The notes: a model not told the origin generated them from the sequence alone. A DNA stretch of 64,000 nucleotides from Prescottella defluvii (GCA_029690005.1 CP121458.1:4402001-4466000); one strand, 5' to 3'. Positions 54,168-64,000 are shown, numbered from the stretch's first letter. Program-made: numbers and translations.

Positions 54168-55421
54168 CTAGCGCGCCGAGTGCGGCGCTCCGATCCCCGG
54201 ATCGATCTTCACCGGGCCGGCCGCGGACGGCGCCACCGGGAAGTCGAAGATCGCGGTCGGCAGATAGACCGTCGCGCACGAGTTCGGGATGTCCACGACG
54301 CCGGACAGCCGACCCTCGATGGGCGCGGCCCCGAGCAGCAGGTACGCCTGCTCCGGGCTGTAGCCGAACTTCGTGAGGTAGTCGATCGCGTGCAGGCACG
54401 CCCGCTGGTACGCCAGGTGCGAGTCGAGGTAGCGCTGTTCGCCGTCGAGCGTCACCGACGTTCCCGAGAAGGCGAGCCATTCGGAGTACTGCGGGTCGGT
54501 GTTGCCGGGCATGAAGATCGCATTCTCGGAGACGCCGTAGGTCTCCATGCCGCCCTTGATGAGGTCGACACGCAGGTCGATGAATCCGCCCATCTCGATC
54601 GCGCCGCAGAAGGTGATCTCGCCGTCGCCCTGCGAGAAGTGCAGGTCGCCCACCGACAGCTTGCCGCCGTCGACGAACACCGGGTAGAAGACCCGGCTGC
54701 CCTTGGTGAGGTTCTTGATGTCCTGGTTGCCGCCGTTCTCCCGGGGCGGCGCGGTACGCGCGGCCTCGGCGGCGACCCGATCGAAGTCGGCACCGGTGAG
54801 CGTGCCGAGAACGGCGTCACGCGGTTCCGGTGGCAGCGCCAGCGGCGGCACCCGGTCGGGATCGGTCGCGATCAGCGCGGCCTCGCGGGCGTTCCACTTC
54901 CCGAGCAGCGCGTGCGACGGCGCCGTCCCCATCAGCCCGGGATGGACGATGCCGGTGAACTTCACGTGCGGCACGTGGCGCGACGTCGCGGTCTGCCCGG
55001 AGAAGTCCCACACCGCCTTGTAGGCGTCGGGGAACTGTTCGGTGAGGAAGCCGCCGCCGTTGTCGCGCGGGAAGATGCCGGTGTAGCCCCAGCCCTGGCC
55101 GGCCAGCGGCCCCGAATCCTCCTGCGGGATGGGCCCGATGTCGAGGATGTCGACGATCAACAGGTCGCCGGGCTTCGCGCCCTCGACCGCGAACGGCCCG
55201 GACAGGGTGTGCACCGTCGTCAACGGCGCGTTCAGGATGTCGTCGGCCGAGTCGTCGTTGTGGATCGCGCCGTCGAACCATTCGCGGCAGTGCACCCGGA
55301 ACGAATCGCCCGGTTTGACGGTCACCGCGGCCGGGATGTCGGGGTGCCACCGGTTGTGGCCGATCTTCTCCTGCTCGGTGAACTTCTTGTTCGAATCCAA
55401 CGGGAACAGCAACTCAGGCAT
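54168..55421 (-). CDS. fmdA: formamidase/acetamidase
   Basis: A 417-residue enzyme of the FmdA_AmdA family. GHNRWHPDIPAAVTVKPGD, GPFAVEGAKPGDLLIVDILD, VKFTGIVHPGLMGTAPS and LSVGDLHFSQGDGEITFCGA are family blocks, with His and Asp residues that bind metal. It hydrolyses formamide or short aliphatic amides to ammonia and acid. GGAGG lies 4-8 bases before the ATG. A regulatory zinc-ribbon gene (FmdB) lies directly upstream on the same strand. Confidence 0.92.
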   Translation of the reverse strand: MPELLFPLDSNKKFTEQEKIGHNRWHPDIPAAVTVKPGDSFRVHCREWFDGAIHNDDSADDILNAPLTTVHTLSGPFAVEGAKPGDLLIVDILDIGPIPQEDSGPLAGQGWGYTGIFPRDNGGGFLTEQFPDAYKAVWDFSGQTATSRHVPHVKFTGIVHPGLMGTAPSHALLGKWNAREAALIATDPDRVPPLALPPEPRDAVLGTLTGADFDRVAAEAARTAPPRENGGNQDIKNLTKGSRVFYPVFVDGGKLSVGDLHFSQGDGEITFCGAIEMGGFIDLRVDLIKGGMETYGVSENAIFMPGNTDPQYSEWLAFSGTSVTLDGEQRYLDSHLAYQRACLHAIDYLTKFGYSPEQAYLLLGAAPIEGRLSGVVDIPNSCATVYLPTAIFDFPVAPSAAGPVKIDPGIGAPHSAR

Positions 55422-55451
55422 CGAGCCTCCTAACGCGGACGGGCGATTTAC

Positions 55452-55739
55452 TCAGGGGCGGGGCAACTTTCGGTGGAGCGGATTGGTGGTGACCTTCTGC
55501 GCGGTGCGGCCGCCGCCGCGGCGCGGCCCCTGGACGACGGCCGGCTCGCTCGCGGACCGCGCGGTCGCGTCGAGTAGTCGCATCTGCGTCGACGCACCGT
55601 GGCCGAGTCGCGGTGCGGTGACCTGTCGTCGCGCGTCGGACGCGCAGTCGGGGCAGGCACTCGTGTCGGGAACGGTGGCCATCGTGAAGGTGCGGTCGAA
55701 GGGACCGCAGTGATCGCACCGGAACTGGTAGAGGGGAAT
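55452..55739 (-). CDS. fmdB: FmdB-family zinc-ribbon protein
   Basis: A protein of about 95 residues. IPLYQFRCDHCGPFDRTFTM and ACPDCASDARRQVTAPRLG supply the two C-x-x-C zinc knuckles. No ATG, GTG or TTG precedes the conserved PLYQFRC; the codon at the expected start is ATT, with AAAGGA about 8 bases upstream. It is either a rare start or a base error for ATG. FmdB was named as a formamidase regulator, and it sits 30 bp upstream of fmdA. Confidence 0.8.
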   Translation of the reverse strand: MPLYQFRCDHCGPFDRTFTMATVPDTSACPDCASDARRQVTAPRLGHGASTQMRLLDATARSASEPAVVQGPRRGGGRTAQKVTTNPLHRKLPRP

Positions 55740-55939
55740 GACCGCGTCCTTTCGCCGGGGCAAGGATCGAAGTCCCTCAGACGGTATCGGAGACCGCACC
55801 GGACCGCGCGCGACACGACTTGTCCGCATCGTCCGATCCGGTGAAGCACCGAATTCCGTGACGCGTCCGCACGTGCGGGTCCACACTTGAGGCGACACCC
55901 CAGAGCGATCTCGTCAGCGCGAATCCGAGGAGCGTGCGC

Positions 55940-57429
55940 ATGGCCGACGGACAACCGTTCATCCCTCCGAGCGCGGTGGACGTCGACCTGTCCACGGTCG
56001 GGTGGGGCATGAGTCGGATCATGTCGGACTTCGAGACCGGCATGTGGCGGATGGAGGAGGTCCGGCCGGAGCTGCGCACGCCGATCGTCGCCGTCGACGT
56101 CCTCGACCGGGCACCGGACTGGGATCGAGTGGTCCGCGCCCACGAGTGGGCGTCGCACATCGTTCCCCGCATCCGGATGCGGGCGGTGGAACCGGCGTTC
56201 GGGTTGGGCAACCCGGTGTGGTCGGTCGATCCCGAGTTCGATCTGGACTACCACCTGCGGCGCGTGCGTCTGCCGGAGCCCGCCGATCTCGATCACGCGC
56301 TCCGCCTGTGCCGGCACCTGGCGACCGAGCCGTTCGACAAGGCGCGCCCGCCGTGGATGGCGATGCTGATCGAGGGCATGGACGACGGCCGCGCGGTGTA
56401 CGTCGTCAAGACGCACCACAGCATGGCCGACGGGATGGGCGGCATCCAGATGATGACGCTGCTGCACAGCCGCCGGCCCGAGCCCACCCCGGACAAGCCC
56501 GATCGCGAGCCCGCGCCCCCGGAGCATCTCAACGATCTCTCGGCGCTGGGCCAGGAGGTGGTCACCGAGGCGCGCCGGGCGCCGAGCCGGATCGCCGGCC
56601 TCGTGACGGGGTCGGTGCGGTTGGCGCTCGACGCGGTTCGACGCCCGCTCGACGCGGCCGGCGAGGTCCTCGACTACGCGAACTCGCTGCGCCGGGTGGT
56701 CCAACCGCCGCCGGCCACCGGGTCTCCCCTGCTGAGCAACCGCGGCCTCGGCCGCTGGTTCGGGGTGCTCGAGGTGGGCCTGCACGAACTGCGGATCGCG
56801 GCGCACGCCGCCGGCGGCTCGGTCAACGACGCCTACATCGCGGCGTTGCTCGGCGGGTACCGCCGCTACCACGAGGAGATGGGTGCGGAGGTCGGGAAGG
56901 TGCCGATGGGCATGCCGATCAACATGCGGGCGGCGACGGACCGGTCCGGGGCAACCGGTTCGCGGCCGTGCGGTTCGCGGGCCCCGCGACCGAGGAGAAC
57001 CCGGCGATGCGCATTCGCAAGGTCCGGGCCATCGTCCTGGCGTTGCGCGAGGAACCCGCGCTCGACATCGTCGAGGCCGCGTCGCCGTTGCTGGTTCGCC
57101 TGCCGACACGGCTGTTGGCCGAGTGGTACCTGTCCCAGTCGAAGGGCCTGGATCTGCAGGCGTCGAACGTCGCCGGTGTCCCGGTCCCGGTGTACCTGGC
57201 CGGCGCGCGGATCGAGCGGGTGTTCCCGTTCGCGCCGGCGCCCGGGTGTGCGGTGATGGCGACGATGGTCTCGCACGTGGGGGTGTGCTGCATCGGCGTC
57301 AATCTGGATACCGCGGCCGTGACCGAGCCGGCCCTGTTCATGCGCTGCCTGCAGGAAGGGCTCGACGAGGTGGTGACGCTCGGCCACGCCCGCGACGGGG
57401 CCGAGGGATCGGAAGGAGCGCAACGATGA
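55940..57429 (+). CDS. wax ester synthase/diacylglycerol acyltransferase, frame break near 56948
   Basis: A WS/DGAT enzyme of about 496 residues. The catalytic HHSMADG motif lies in VYVVKTHHSMADGMGGIQMM. The PLLSNRGLGRWFGVLEV and VPMGMPINMRAA segments and the C-terminal LDLQASNVAGVPVPVYLAG (family PLW/NVPGP-like region) are present. The frame changes after MRAATDRSG to NRFAAVRFAGPATEENP. ATG 55940 has GAGGAGC upstream. It makes storage triacylglycerol or wax esters. It is co-translated with PlsB and the PlsC fusion, so the operon covers three acyl-transfer steps. Confidence 0.9.
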
Positions 57430-59722
57430 CGAGCACGAATCATCACACGCGGGTCTACCTCACCGAGCCGATGACCGACACCGAGGACCGGGTGCTGCGC
57501 ACGTGGCTCCAGCGCCGTGAGACCGAGTCCGGGGAGCCCACCGTGACGGTCACGACGACCGATCAGGGGCTGATCTCGCTGTCGCAGCGCGACGACGATC
57601 CCGAGCTGAGGCCGGTGCGGGTGGTGTGGTTGCCCGACATCACCAACGGGCATCGCGCCCAGCGGCTTCGCGAGGTGCTCTCGGCGCGCGATCCTCTGCA
57701 CCTGGGCGCGAGCGCGCAGCGTCGCGTCATGCGCAGCGATCCCGCGCGCTGCCGCGTCATCGAGGGCGACCCGGCACCGTTGAATGAACTCCGGGACCGG
57801 TTGGCCGAGCGCGGCGGCGGGTCACTGCCCGACTTCATCCGGCGCCAGGCCGCGCTCGCGCTCGAGCGTGCCGAACGCAAGCTCCTCGGTACGCAGTACA
57901 AGGTGTCGCGGTTCGTGGTGGAGGAGATCACCGACACCAGCCGATTCACTGCCGGGGTGAAGAAGCTTGCCGCGCAGCTCAATCTCACCGTCACAGACGT
58001 CGACCGGCGGGCCCGCGCCGACCTCGACGAGATGGTCGCGGCGCAGAGCCGACGGGCGATCGCGCTGTGGGACCAGTTGGGCCGCTACTTCTCTCGCGCA
58101 TACCGGCTGGACGTGGACACCACCCGGTTCGAGGAGCTGCGCGAACTCAATCGGGACCATTCGCTGGTGTTCCTTCCCAGCCACCGCTCGTACCTCGATC
58201 CGCTGGTGCTGCGGCCGGCGCTGCTCGCGAACGACCTGCCGCTCAACCACGTGATGGGTGGGCTCAACGTCAGCTTCTGGCCGGTCGGTCCGATCAGCAA
58301 GCGGTCGGGCACGGTGTTCATCCGCCGCAAGTTCGGCAGCGACGAGATCTACAAGTGGACGCTGCGCGAGTACATGCGGTTCCTGCTGAACAAGCGCTTC
58401 AACCTCGAGTGGTACATCGAGGGCGGCCGCTCGCGCACCGGGAAATTGCGCCCGCCGCGCTACGGGCTGCTCACCTACCTCTCGAAGGCCTTCCGGGAGA
58501 GCGACGCATCCGACGTCTACCTCGTGCCCGTGTCGCTGGTGTACGACCAGCTGTACGAGGTGAACGCGATGGCCGCGGAGGCGCACGGGGCGGAGAAGCG
58601 CAAGGAGAGCTTCCGGTGGTTGGTCGGCTATGTCCGCGCGCAGGGGCAGCGCCGCGGCGTCGCGCACGTGTCGATCGGACGGCCACTGTCGCTGCGGGAT
58701 TCGCTCGCGCAGGAAGACGACATGCGCCTGGCGATCCAGAAGACCGGGATCGAGGTCAGCCACCGGATCAACGAGGTCACCCTGATCACGGCGTCGTCGC
58801 TGGTGATGCTCGCGTTCCTCGGCATCGAGGACAGGGCGTTGACGGTGCCGAACTCGAGTTCATCCTGCGGCCGATGGTGGACTACATCGCCTCCCGCAAG
58901 CTCCCGACGGCCGGTGATCTGACGAACCCGCAGGTGGTCCGCCGGGCGCTGCTCACCCACGTCGACGCCGGGGTGCTCAAGCGCTACGACGAGGGCAGCG
59001 AGCGCGTCTACTACCTCGGCAAGGATCAGGGTCTGGTGGCGGCGTTCTACCGCAACAACATGATTCACTTCCTGCTGGTCCGCTCGATCGCCGAGATGGT
59101 GATGGTCGCGGCGATCGACGAGAAGTTCGCCGACCCGCTCGACGACGGCTGGCAGTCGGCGCTGCGGATCCGGGACCTGCTCAAGTACGAGTTCTTCTTC
59201 AGCGACAAGCGCACCTTCCGGGAGGAGTTGCGCGCCGAACTGAGCCTGGTGGACCCGGCCTGGGAGGAGGACCTGCGGGATCCGGACAATGTGCAGAAGG
59301 TTCTGGAGCAGGTCCGCCCCTATTTCGCGCACCGGGTGTTCCAGCCGTTCCTGGAGGCGTACGAGGTGGTGGCCGATCATCTGCTCGACGTCCCGGTGTC
59401 CACGGACTTCGACGAGAAGACCTTCGTGTCCGAGTGTCTCGCGCTGGCGCAGCAGCGGCGGCTGCGGCAGCAGATCGCGAGCAGTGAGTCGATCTCGTCG
59501 GAGCTGTTCGGTACCGCGCTGCGGGTGGCGCGCAATCGCAACCTGGTCGAGTCCGACGATCCGGCGGTCCTCGAGCAGCGTCGTGATTTCGCCAACGAGA
59601 TCCGGACGCTGGTCCGGCGGGTCCGCGAGATCCGCGCGCTGGCGCACGCGAAGCTCGACTACGTGAAGGGAACCGACTCGGTCGCCGAGCCGATCGACGA
59701 CACCACGGAGTCGGACCGATGA
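57426..59722 (+). CDS. plsB: glycerol-3-phosphate acyltransferase, frame break near 58847
   Basis: A PlsB of about 765 residues. FLPSHRSYLDPLVLRPALL holds the H-x4-D motif, GGRSRTGKLRPPRYG motif III, and YLVPVSLVYDQLYE motif IV. After LTVP the frame changes to ELEFILRPMVDYIASRKLPT. The C-terminal region (DLLKYEFFFSDKRTFREELR) is typical of long PlsB2-type proteins. It makes lysophosphatidate from acyl-CoA or acyl-ACP at the membrane. The start overlaps the WS/DGAT stop and its stop overlaps the next start. Confidence 0.93.
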
Positions 59723-61157
59723 ACCGTCTGAAGGACCTGTACGCCGCGATCGCCGCCGCCCCCGAGGGCTCGACGACGCTGGCCGCGTTCGACCTGGACG
59801 GCACCCTCATCACCGGGTACTCCGCCACCGTCGTGTATCGGGATCGACTGCGCCACTTCGATATCAGTCTCGCCGAGCTGCTGCGCACCACCGGGGCCGC
59901 GTTCGACACGCAGTTCCGGGGCGCCGACGTCGGGCGGCTGATGGAGATCGCGGTCAGCGGTCTGGCCGGCCGGAGCGAGGACGAACTATGGGAGTGGAGT
60001 CAGCGGCTGTTCCGTCAGGAGGTCGCGTCGATGATCTACCCGGACGTGCGGCGACTGCTCGACGCGCACCGCCGCGCCGGGCACCGGATCGTGATGGCGA
60101 CGTCGGCGACGACGTATCAGGCTCAGCACCTGGCCGACGACCTCGGGATCGACGACATCCTGTGCAGCCGGCCGGAGGTGGTCGACGGGATACTGACCGG
60201 TGAGATGACCGGTCCGGCGCTGTGGGGTCCGGCGAAGGCGAAGGCGCTGCGGGAGTTCGCCGACGAGGCGGACGCGCCGCTGTCGGAGGCGTTCGCGTAT
60301 TCCAATGGTGTCGAGGATGTTCCGATGCTCGATTCGGTGGGGCGGCCGGTGGCACTGAACCCGGATCGGCGGCTGGCAGGGATCGCGCACGACGAGGGAT
60401 GGCTGGCGGTGAACCTGCGCAAGCCGGAGCGCGGGGCGACGCCGGTCGCGACTCTTCGGACGGGGGCGGCGCTGAGCGCGCTCACCGCCACCACCGCGGC
60501 GGCGGTGACGGCGGGGTGCTGTCGGGCAACCGGCGGACCGCGGCGAACATCGTAGGCTCGTTCGGCCCGGATCTGGCGCTGACGATCTGTGGGATCGACG
60601 TGCAGATCACCGGTGAGGACAACGCGTCGAAGGACCGTCCGGCGGTGTTCATGTTCAATCACCAGAGCTCCCTGGACATGTTGGTGATTGCCAAGGTGAT
60701 TCGCCGCGACGTCACCGGTGTGGCGAAGAAGGAGGCGGCGCACGATCCGCGGTTCGCGGCGGTGGGCGCACTGCTGGACGTGGCGTACGTGGACCGCTCG
60801 GACAGCAAACAGGCCCGAGCGGCGTTGGCGCCCGCGGTGGAGAAACTCAAAAGCGGCACGTCAATCGCGATCGCCCCGGAGGGAACCCGCTCCCCCACAC
60901 CGCGATTGGGGCGGTTCAAGAAGGGCGGGTTCCACCTGGCGATGCAGGCGCGGGTGCCGATCGTGCCGATCGTCGTCCACAACGCCGGGGACCTGATGTG
61001 GCGCAACTCGTTTGTCGCACACCCCGGCACCGTCTACGTCGACGTCCTCGAACCGATCAGCACCGAGGGCTGGAACGTCGAGGACATCGACCAGCACATC
61101 GCCGACGTGCGGGAGCGGTTCGACGACGTGCTGCGGGCGGGGCCGGTGAAGGCGTAG
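59719..61157 (+). CDS. plsC: HAD-IB phosphatase fused to 1-acylglycerol-3-phosphate acyltransferase, frame break near 60516
   Basis: The N-terminal HAD-IB domain has AAFDLDGTLITGYSATVVY (nucleophile Asp), VMATSATTYQAQHLADDLG and AYSNGVEDVPMLDSVGRPVA. After a hydrophobic link the frame changes (LSGNRRTAANIVGSFGPDLA). The acyltransferase then has FMFNHQSSLDMLVIAK (H-x4-D) and IAIAPEGTRSPTPRLGRFKK. This fusion is known in mycobacteria and relatives (Rv2483c-like). It makes phosphatidate from the PlsB product; the HAD half may act on a phosphorylated lipid. Confidence 0.9.
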
Positions 61158-61352
61158 CGGCCCCGTTGCCGGAACCGGGCAACCAGAGAAGTCGAATCGC
61201 CCGCGCAGTGGATGCGCCCATCTCATGTTGTGCGGCCGACATTTTGGCGTCCGTGGGAGTGGATCGATGGCGATTGGAATTCGTCCACGCCGTTGGGTCA
61301 CCAATGGTCCCGCTAAGTAACCGTTGTCGGGGGATTTGATCAATGGGTGGGG

Positions 61353-61766
61353 ATGATGTCCGACGTCACTTCGGATGTAAGCGTGGAAGAGATGACCGAT
61401 CTCAGCAAGGCGTGGCGGATCCGGTTCCAGTTCTTCCAGGCCAACGGCGTACCCGGAATGTGGAAGCCGAACAAGGCCTACCAGCAGGCGTTCCGGGCGT
61501 TGCCATTCAGGACTCGAATGACCGTGTCCTCCAACTTCTTCGCCTTCTTCTTCGGCTGGTTCTACCTGCTGTATCTCGGCCTGTGGCGCAAGGCCCTGAC
61601 GATGTTCGCCATCGGTGTGGCGCTCGGGATCGCCAGCATCCTGTTGCAGCTGCCCAACATCCTGGATACGGCGCTGACCTTCGGGCTCTGCGGGTTCATC
61701 TCGGCCCGCGCGAACGTCCTCTACTACGACTATCGGGTGCACGGCAGACACACCTGGGACCTCTAG
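61353..61766 (+). CDS. DUF2628 membrane protein
   Basis: A protein of about 137 residues. The N-terminal cytoplasmic part (EEMTDLSKAWRIRFQFFQAN) precedes a hydrophobic hairpin (NFFAFFFGWFYLLYLGLWRK, then FAIGVALGIASILLQLP and FGLCGFISARANVLYYDYRV). The YLGLWRKAL turn is typical of DUF2628. The function is unknown. Start codons at 61347 (GTG), 61353 and 61356 are possible; a good GGGGGA lies at 61330. Confidence 0.75.
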   Translation: MMSDVTSDVSVEEMTDLSKAWRIRFQFFQANGVPGMWKPNKAYQQAFRALPFRTRMTVSSNFFAFFFGWFYLLYLGLWRKALTMFAIGVALGIASILLQLPNILDTALTFGLCGFISARANVLYYDYRVHGRHTWDL

Positions 61767-61857
61767 TGTTCTGAGTCAGGAATGACGTTTGGACATATCG
61801 AGCTTGTGGGCGACTCGTATCCGAACAGATTTCCCGAATCAGAACACCAGGCTCCGT

Positions 61858-63354
61858 TCAGGATCCGATGACCGGCGGCGCGGCGAGCGGGAGCTTGCCG
61901 ATCAGTTCGTTGCCGTTGTCGACGTTGACGAGGTAGCCGGGCGTCTTGTGCTCGTTGTCGTCCTCGCCGCGGCCGCGGGCGCCCGCACCGGGCATCATCC
62001 CGCTACCGCCGGGTGCACCGGGTCGGCCGGCCGCCGCCGCGGCACCGCTGGGTGCCCCGCCGGCCCCGGTCGTCGCCGCCCCGGCACCGCCGGCACCGAG
62101 GCCGCCGCCGCTGCCGCCGAGCCCTCCGCTCAGGAATCCGCCGGGCGAGTCGCCGCCGCCCGCACCGGATCCGGTGGAGGGTCCCCGCCGCCGTAGCCAC
62201 CGCCCGAGCCGTGGGTGCCGGCGTAGCCGCCACCGGTTCCCGCCCCGAGCGGGCCGAGGCCGGTCTGCCCGAAGCGGGCGGCGTCGCCGCCGTTCGCGGC
62301 GGCCGGTGCCGTCCATGCGGAGGCCGGGTTGGTCTGCGCGTCAACGGTGTTCGGGGTGCCGGCGTACGAGCCACCGTCGCCGGGGGCGACGGGATTCGAT
62401 CCGGTGGTGTTGGGTCCGAAAGCGTCGGGTCCGGGATGTCGGCACCGGGTGTGGTTCCGGGTGCCGGGCGCCATTCGGCACGCCCGCGTGCGGCGACGGT
62501 GAGCCGGGGTTCGGTGGACTGTAGGGCGTGTATGCGGTGGGTCCGCCACCCCAAGAGGTGGCGCGGGTGTCCGGGGTGTGTCTGGGTCTTCTCGTCGATG
62601 ACCTGCGCCGGCGGCTGCAGCGTCGGAACCTTGGTGTCGGACTGCTGCATGACCGGGGTGTAGACGGTCCGCATGATCTGGATGGCCGCTTGGTGGGCCT
62701 CGTCCTGCTCGTGTGTCAGGCTCTTGAACAACCCCGCGGGCGGCAGCAGGACGTCGACCACGGCCTCGGCGATCGACCGCTTAGCGACGGGCGGGACGGT
62801 GGACTTCACCTGGTCGATCGCGGTGGCGGCTTCCTCGATCTTGCTACCCACGAGCTTGCCGGCAGCTGCGAGCTTGGTCGAGTCCTCGGCATAGTTGGCG
62901 GTCGCGGCACGCGCGCTGTCCGCGGCGATGCCCTCCCAGGTGCCGTCCTTGATCGTGTTTGCCATGAAGTCACGGAAGTCGTTGAGGGACTGTTCGAGCG
63001 ACTGGCCGATCTTCTTCCAGCCTTCGGCGCTCGCGCGCAGCGCCTCACCGTTCATGGCGTCGACGGCCGACTTGATCGCCTCGTGCGACATGGCCTCGAA
63101 CGCCTCCGGCGACCCCAGGACCGGAGGGTCAAACGTGTCGCCCACCTGGGGCACAGCCCGTTCTGCTCTTGGTAGATCTGGTCGCGCTCGGCGTTGCCGG
63201 AGGCCTGTTCGTCGCGGACGCGGTTGCGCTCTTTGTAGTCGGTTCCGGTGACGAGCTCGATGGCATCGTTCCCCTTGTCGAGGGCGAAGTCGACCGCCTT
63301 CCCACCCATCACCGTCGCGGCCTTGCCCACCGATGCCAAGCCCGGCAAATCCAT
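61858..63354 (-). CDS. ESX-associated PPE/WXG100-like protein with Gly/Pro-rich tail, several frame breaks
   Basis: The N-terminal part (DLPGLASVGKAATVMGGKAV) is followed by a helical WXG100-like region (GEALRASAEGWKKIGQSLEQ, ANTIKDGTWEGIAADSARAA, with a W-x-G-like turn) and a helix pair to FKSLTHEQDEAHQAAIQ. A low-complexity Pro/Gly/Ala region follows, split across frames near 63145, 62450 and 62200. The end (DDNEHKTPGYLVNVDNGNEL, then PLAAPPVIGS) is a typical actinobacterial C-terminus for such proteins. Total about 498 residues. It is probably a type VII secretion substrate or cell-surface protein. Confidence 0.72.
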
Positions 63355-63452
63355 GTCCCATCCCCCTCTTGTCGTGCGTTACGTTCGGCCGATTCATTGG
63401 AAAGGCCGATCTGGTGCCGCGCCATCCCCTCAGTACCGCGGCACAGGAAGTT

Positions 63453-63832
63453 CTAGTTGATCGGCGCCCCGACCGCCGTCATGGCTGCCGTATTCGCTTC
63501 CTCCGCTGAGGTATAGCGGGCCTCAATCTGGAGGAACACGTCCCGCATTTGCTCGACCACCGCGATGTGGTCAGCCAGAGCCTGATCGAGCGAATACTCC
63601 CCACCGGAAGCCTTACGTTCGAACTTGGCGGTCAGCGCGATACCCGATGGGAGCTGACCGAACCCATCGACGTGAGCCAATCTCGAGCCTCGGGCCCGAT
63701 GTCACTGAGCTCGACTACAAAGTCCTCACAGCGCTTCGCGCACCGCCGCGCTACATCCAGGTCGATGAAGAGCTCGCCTGCCTGGGCCGCGGACCCGAGC
63801 TGCGACCAGACCGAGGCCTCCGCAACTGTCAC
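63453..63832 (-). CDS. ESX-type small helical protein, frame break near 63682
   Basis: The N-terminal part (MTVAEASVWSQLGSAAQAGE, then FIDLDVARRCAKRCEDFVVE) and the C-terminal part (HVDGFGQLPSGIALTAKFER, then SLDQALADHIAVVEQMRDVF) lie in two frames that join after ARDW. Joined length is about 126 residues, all helical, with a pattern seen in proteins encoded beside PPE/WXG100-like genes in rhodococci. It is probably a partner of the upstream-reading ESX-associated protein. There is no signal peptide. Confidence 0.68.
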
Positions 63833-63858
63833 CGTGACTTCCCTCCGATTGATTCCGG

Positions 63859-64000
63859 CTACTCAGGGATATAGGGCGTGAGGGTTCGGGCTGCCTGAAT
63901 GACTACGCCGCATGCCTCGTCGGCATCCTTCGGGCGCGTGCTTCCGAAGAAGCCCGCCGATACCAGTACAACTCCGCCTCTGGACTCGACTGCGACATCG
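63859..64000 (-). CDS. partial C-terminus, DUF3558-like lipoprotein
   Basis: Only the last 46 codons are in the window. They read GVVLVSAGFFGSTRPKDADE, then ACGVVIQAARTLTPYIPE and stop. The Cys near the end and the terminal helix plus PYIP match DUF3558 lipoproteins, which often neighbour such ESX-type genes in mycolata. The start lies beyond the window. Confidence 0.5.
   Translation of the reverse strand, partial: DVAVESRGGVVLVSAGFFGSTRPKDADEACGVVIQAARTLTPYIPE

Noticed and set aside
61158..61190. GTTGCCGG / CCGGGCAAC hairpin as terminator of the lipid operon
   Set aside because: The stem has a bulge and only about 8 pairs with no T tract; too weak to list as a feature.
61766..61847. GTGTTCTGA / TCAGAACAC inverted repeat as an attachment site or IS end
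   Set aside because: The loop is 64 bases, no transposase lies nearby and no target duplication is visible; probably a weak terminator or chance.

Overview
The window looks like chromosome from a high-GC, mycolic-acid-type actinomycete, most likely Rhodococcus or a close relative. Codon use is strongly GC-rich. It carries wax-ester/triacylglycerol synthesis genes, mycothiol-type enzymes, a full valine catabolic cluster and ESX-associated secretion proteins. No rRNA, tRNA or CRISPR array was recognised.

Layout. 1-5.9 kb: two alpha/beta hydrolases, then a leftward four-gene operon (ketosynthase III, SDR, APH-type kinase, CoA-transferase). Two paralogous 28-residue peptide genes bracket that operon, each with a similar 5' leader and its own hairpin. 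6.4-8.3 kb: drug efflux pump and MarR regulator. 8.3-15.1 kb: leftward valine/isobutyrate operon (mmsA, two acyl-CoA dehydrogenases, 3-hydroxyisobutyryl-CoA hydrolase, mmsB, enoyl-CoA hydratase). 15.3-22 kb: exported sulfatase, choloylglycine-type hydrolase, lipoprotein peptidase, an XRE regulator divergent from small stress-type genes, and a small secreted protein. 22-25.6 kb: SWIM/SNF2 pair. 26-29.1 kb: a low-GC island with a possible integrase scrap and a two-gene AAA-ATPase/PIN-nuclease module, its ATPase cut by an IS5-family element. 29.4-36.5 kb: an ABC importer with two paralogous binding proteins, a BKACE enzyme, a carboxymuconolactone-decarboxylase-like protein and an AraC regulator, with two near-identical direct-repeat operators. 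36.5-41.2 kb: AroE-like enzyme, membrane protein, thioesterase, MarR/DJ-1 pair under tandem palindromes, kinase-like protein, Lrp regulator. 41.3-44.6 kb: branched-chain (or pyruvate-type) dehydrogenase E1alpha/E1beta/E2. 44.7-48.9 kb: MFS transporter and pntA-pntA2-pntB transhydrogenase. 49-55.7 kb: DUF488, acyl-CoA ligase, thiol enzymes, peptidase E, formamidase with FmdB. 55.9-61.2 kb: translationally coupled WS/DGAT-PlsB-HAD/PlsC lipid operon. 61.3-64 kb: DUF2628 and ESX-associated genes.

About forty single-base frame breaks interrupt otherwise well-preserved genes, including housekeeping ones, at roughly one per 1.6 kb, often in short G or C runs. The simplest reading is indel error in the assembly. 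Such genes are therefore annotated as single CDSs spanning the break, with the break position given. The exception is the IS-interrupted ATPase, which is a genuine disruption: removing the IS and one CTAG copy restores the frame.

Most notable: the paired 28-residue amphipathic peptide genes, the interrupted AAA-ATPase/PIN module, and the AraC/BKACE/ABC regulon with its duplicated operator.
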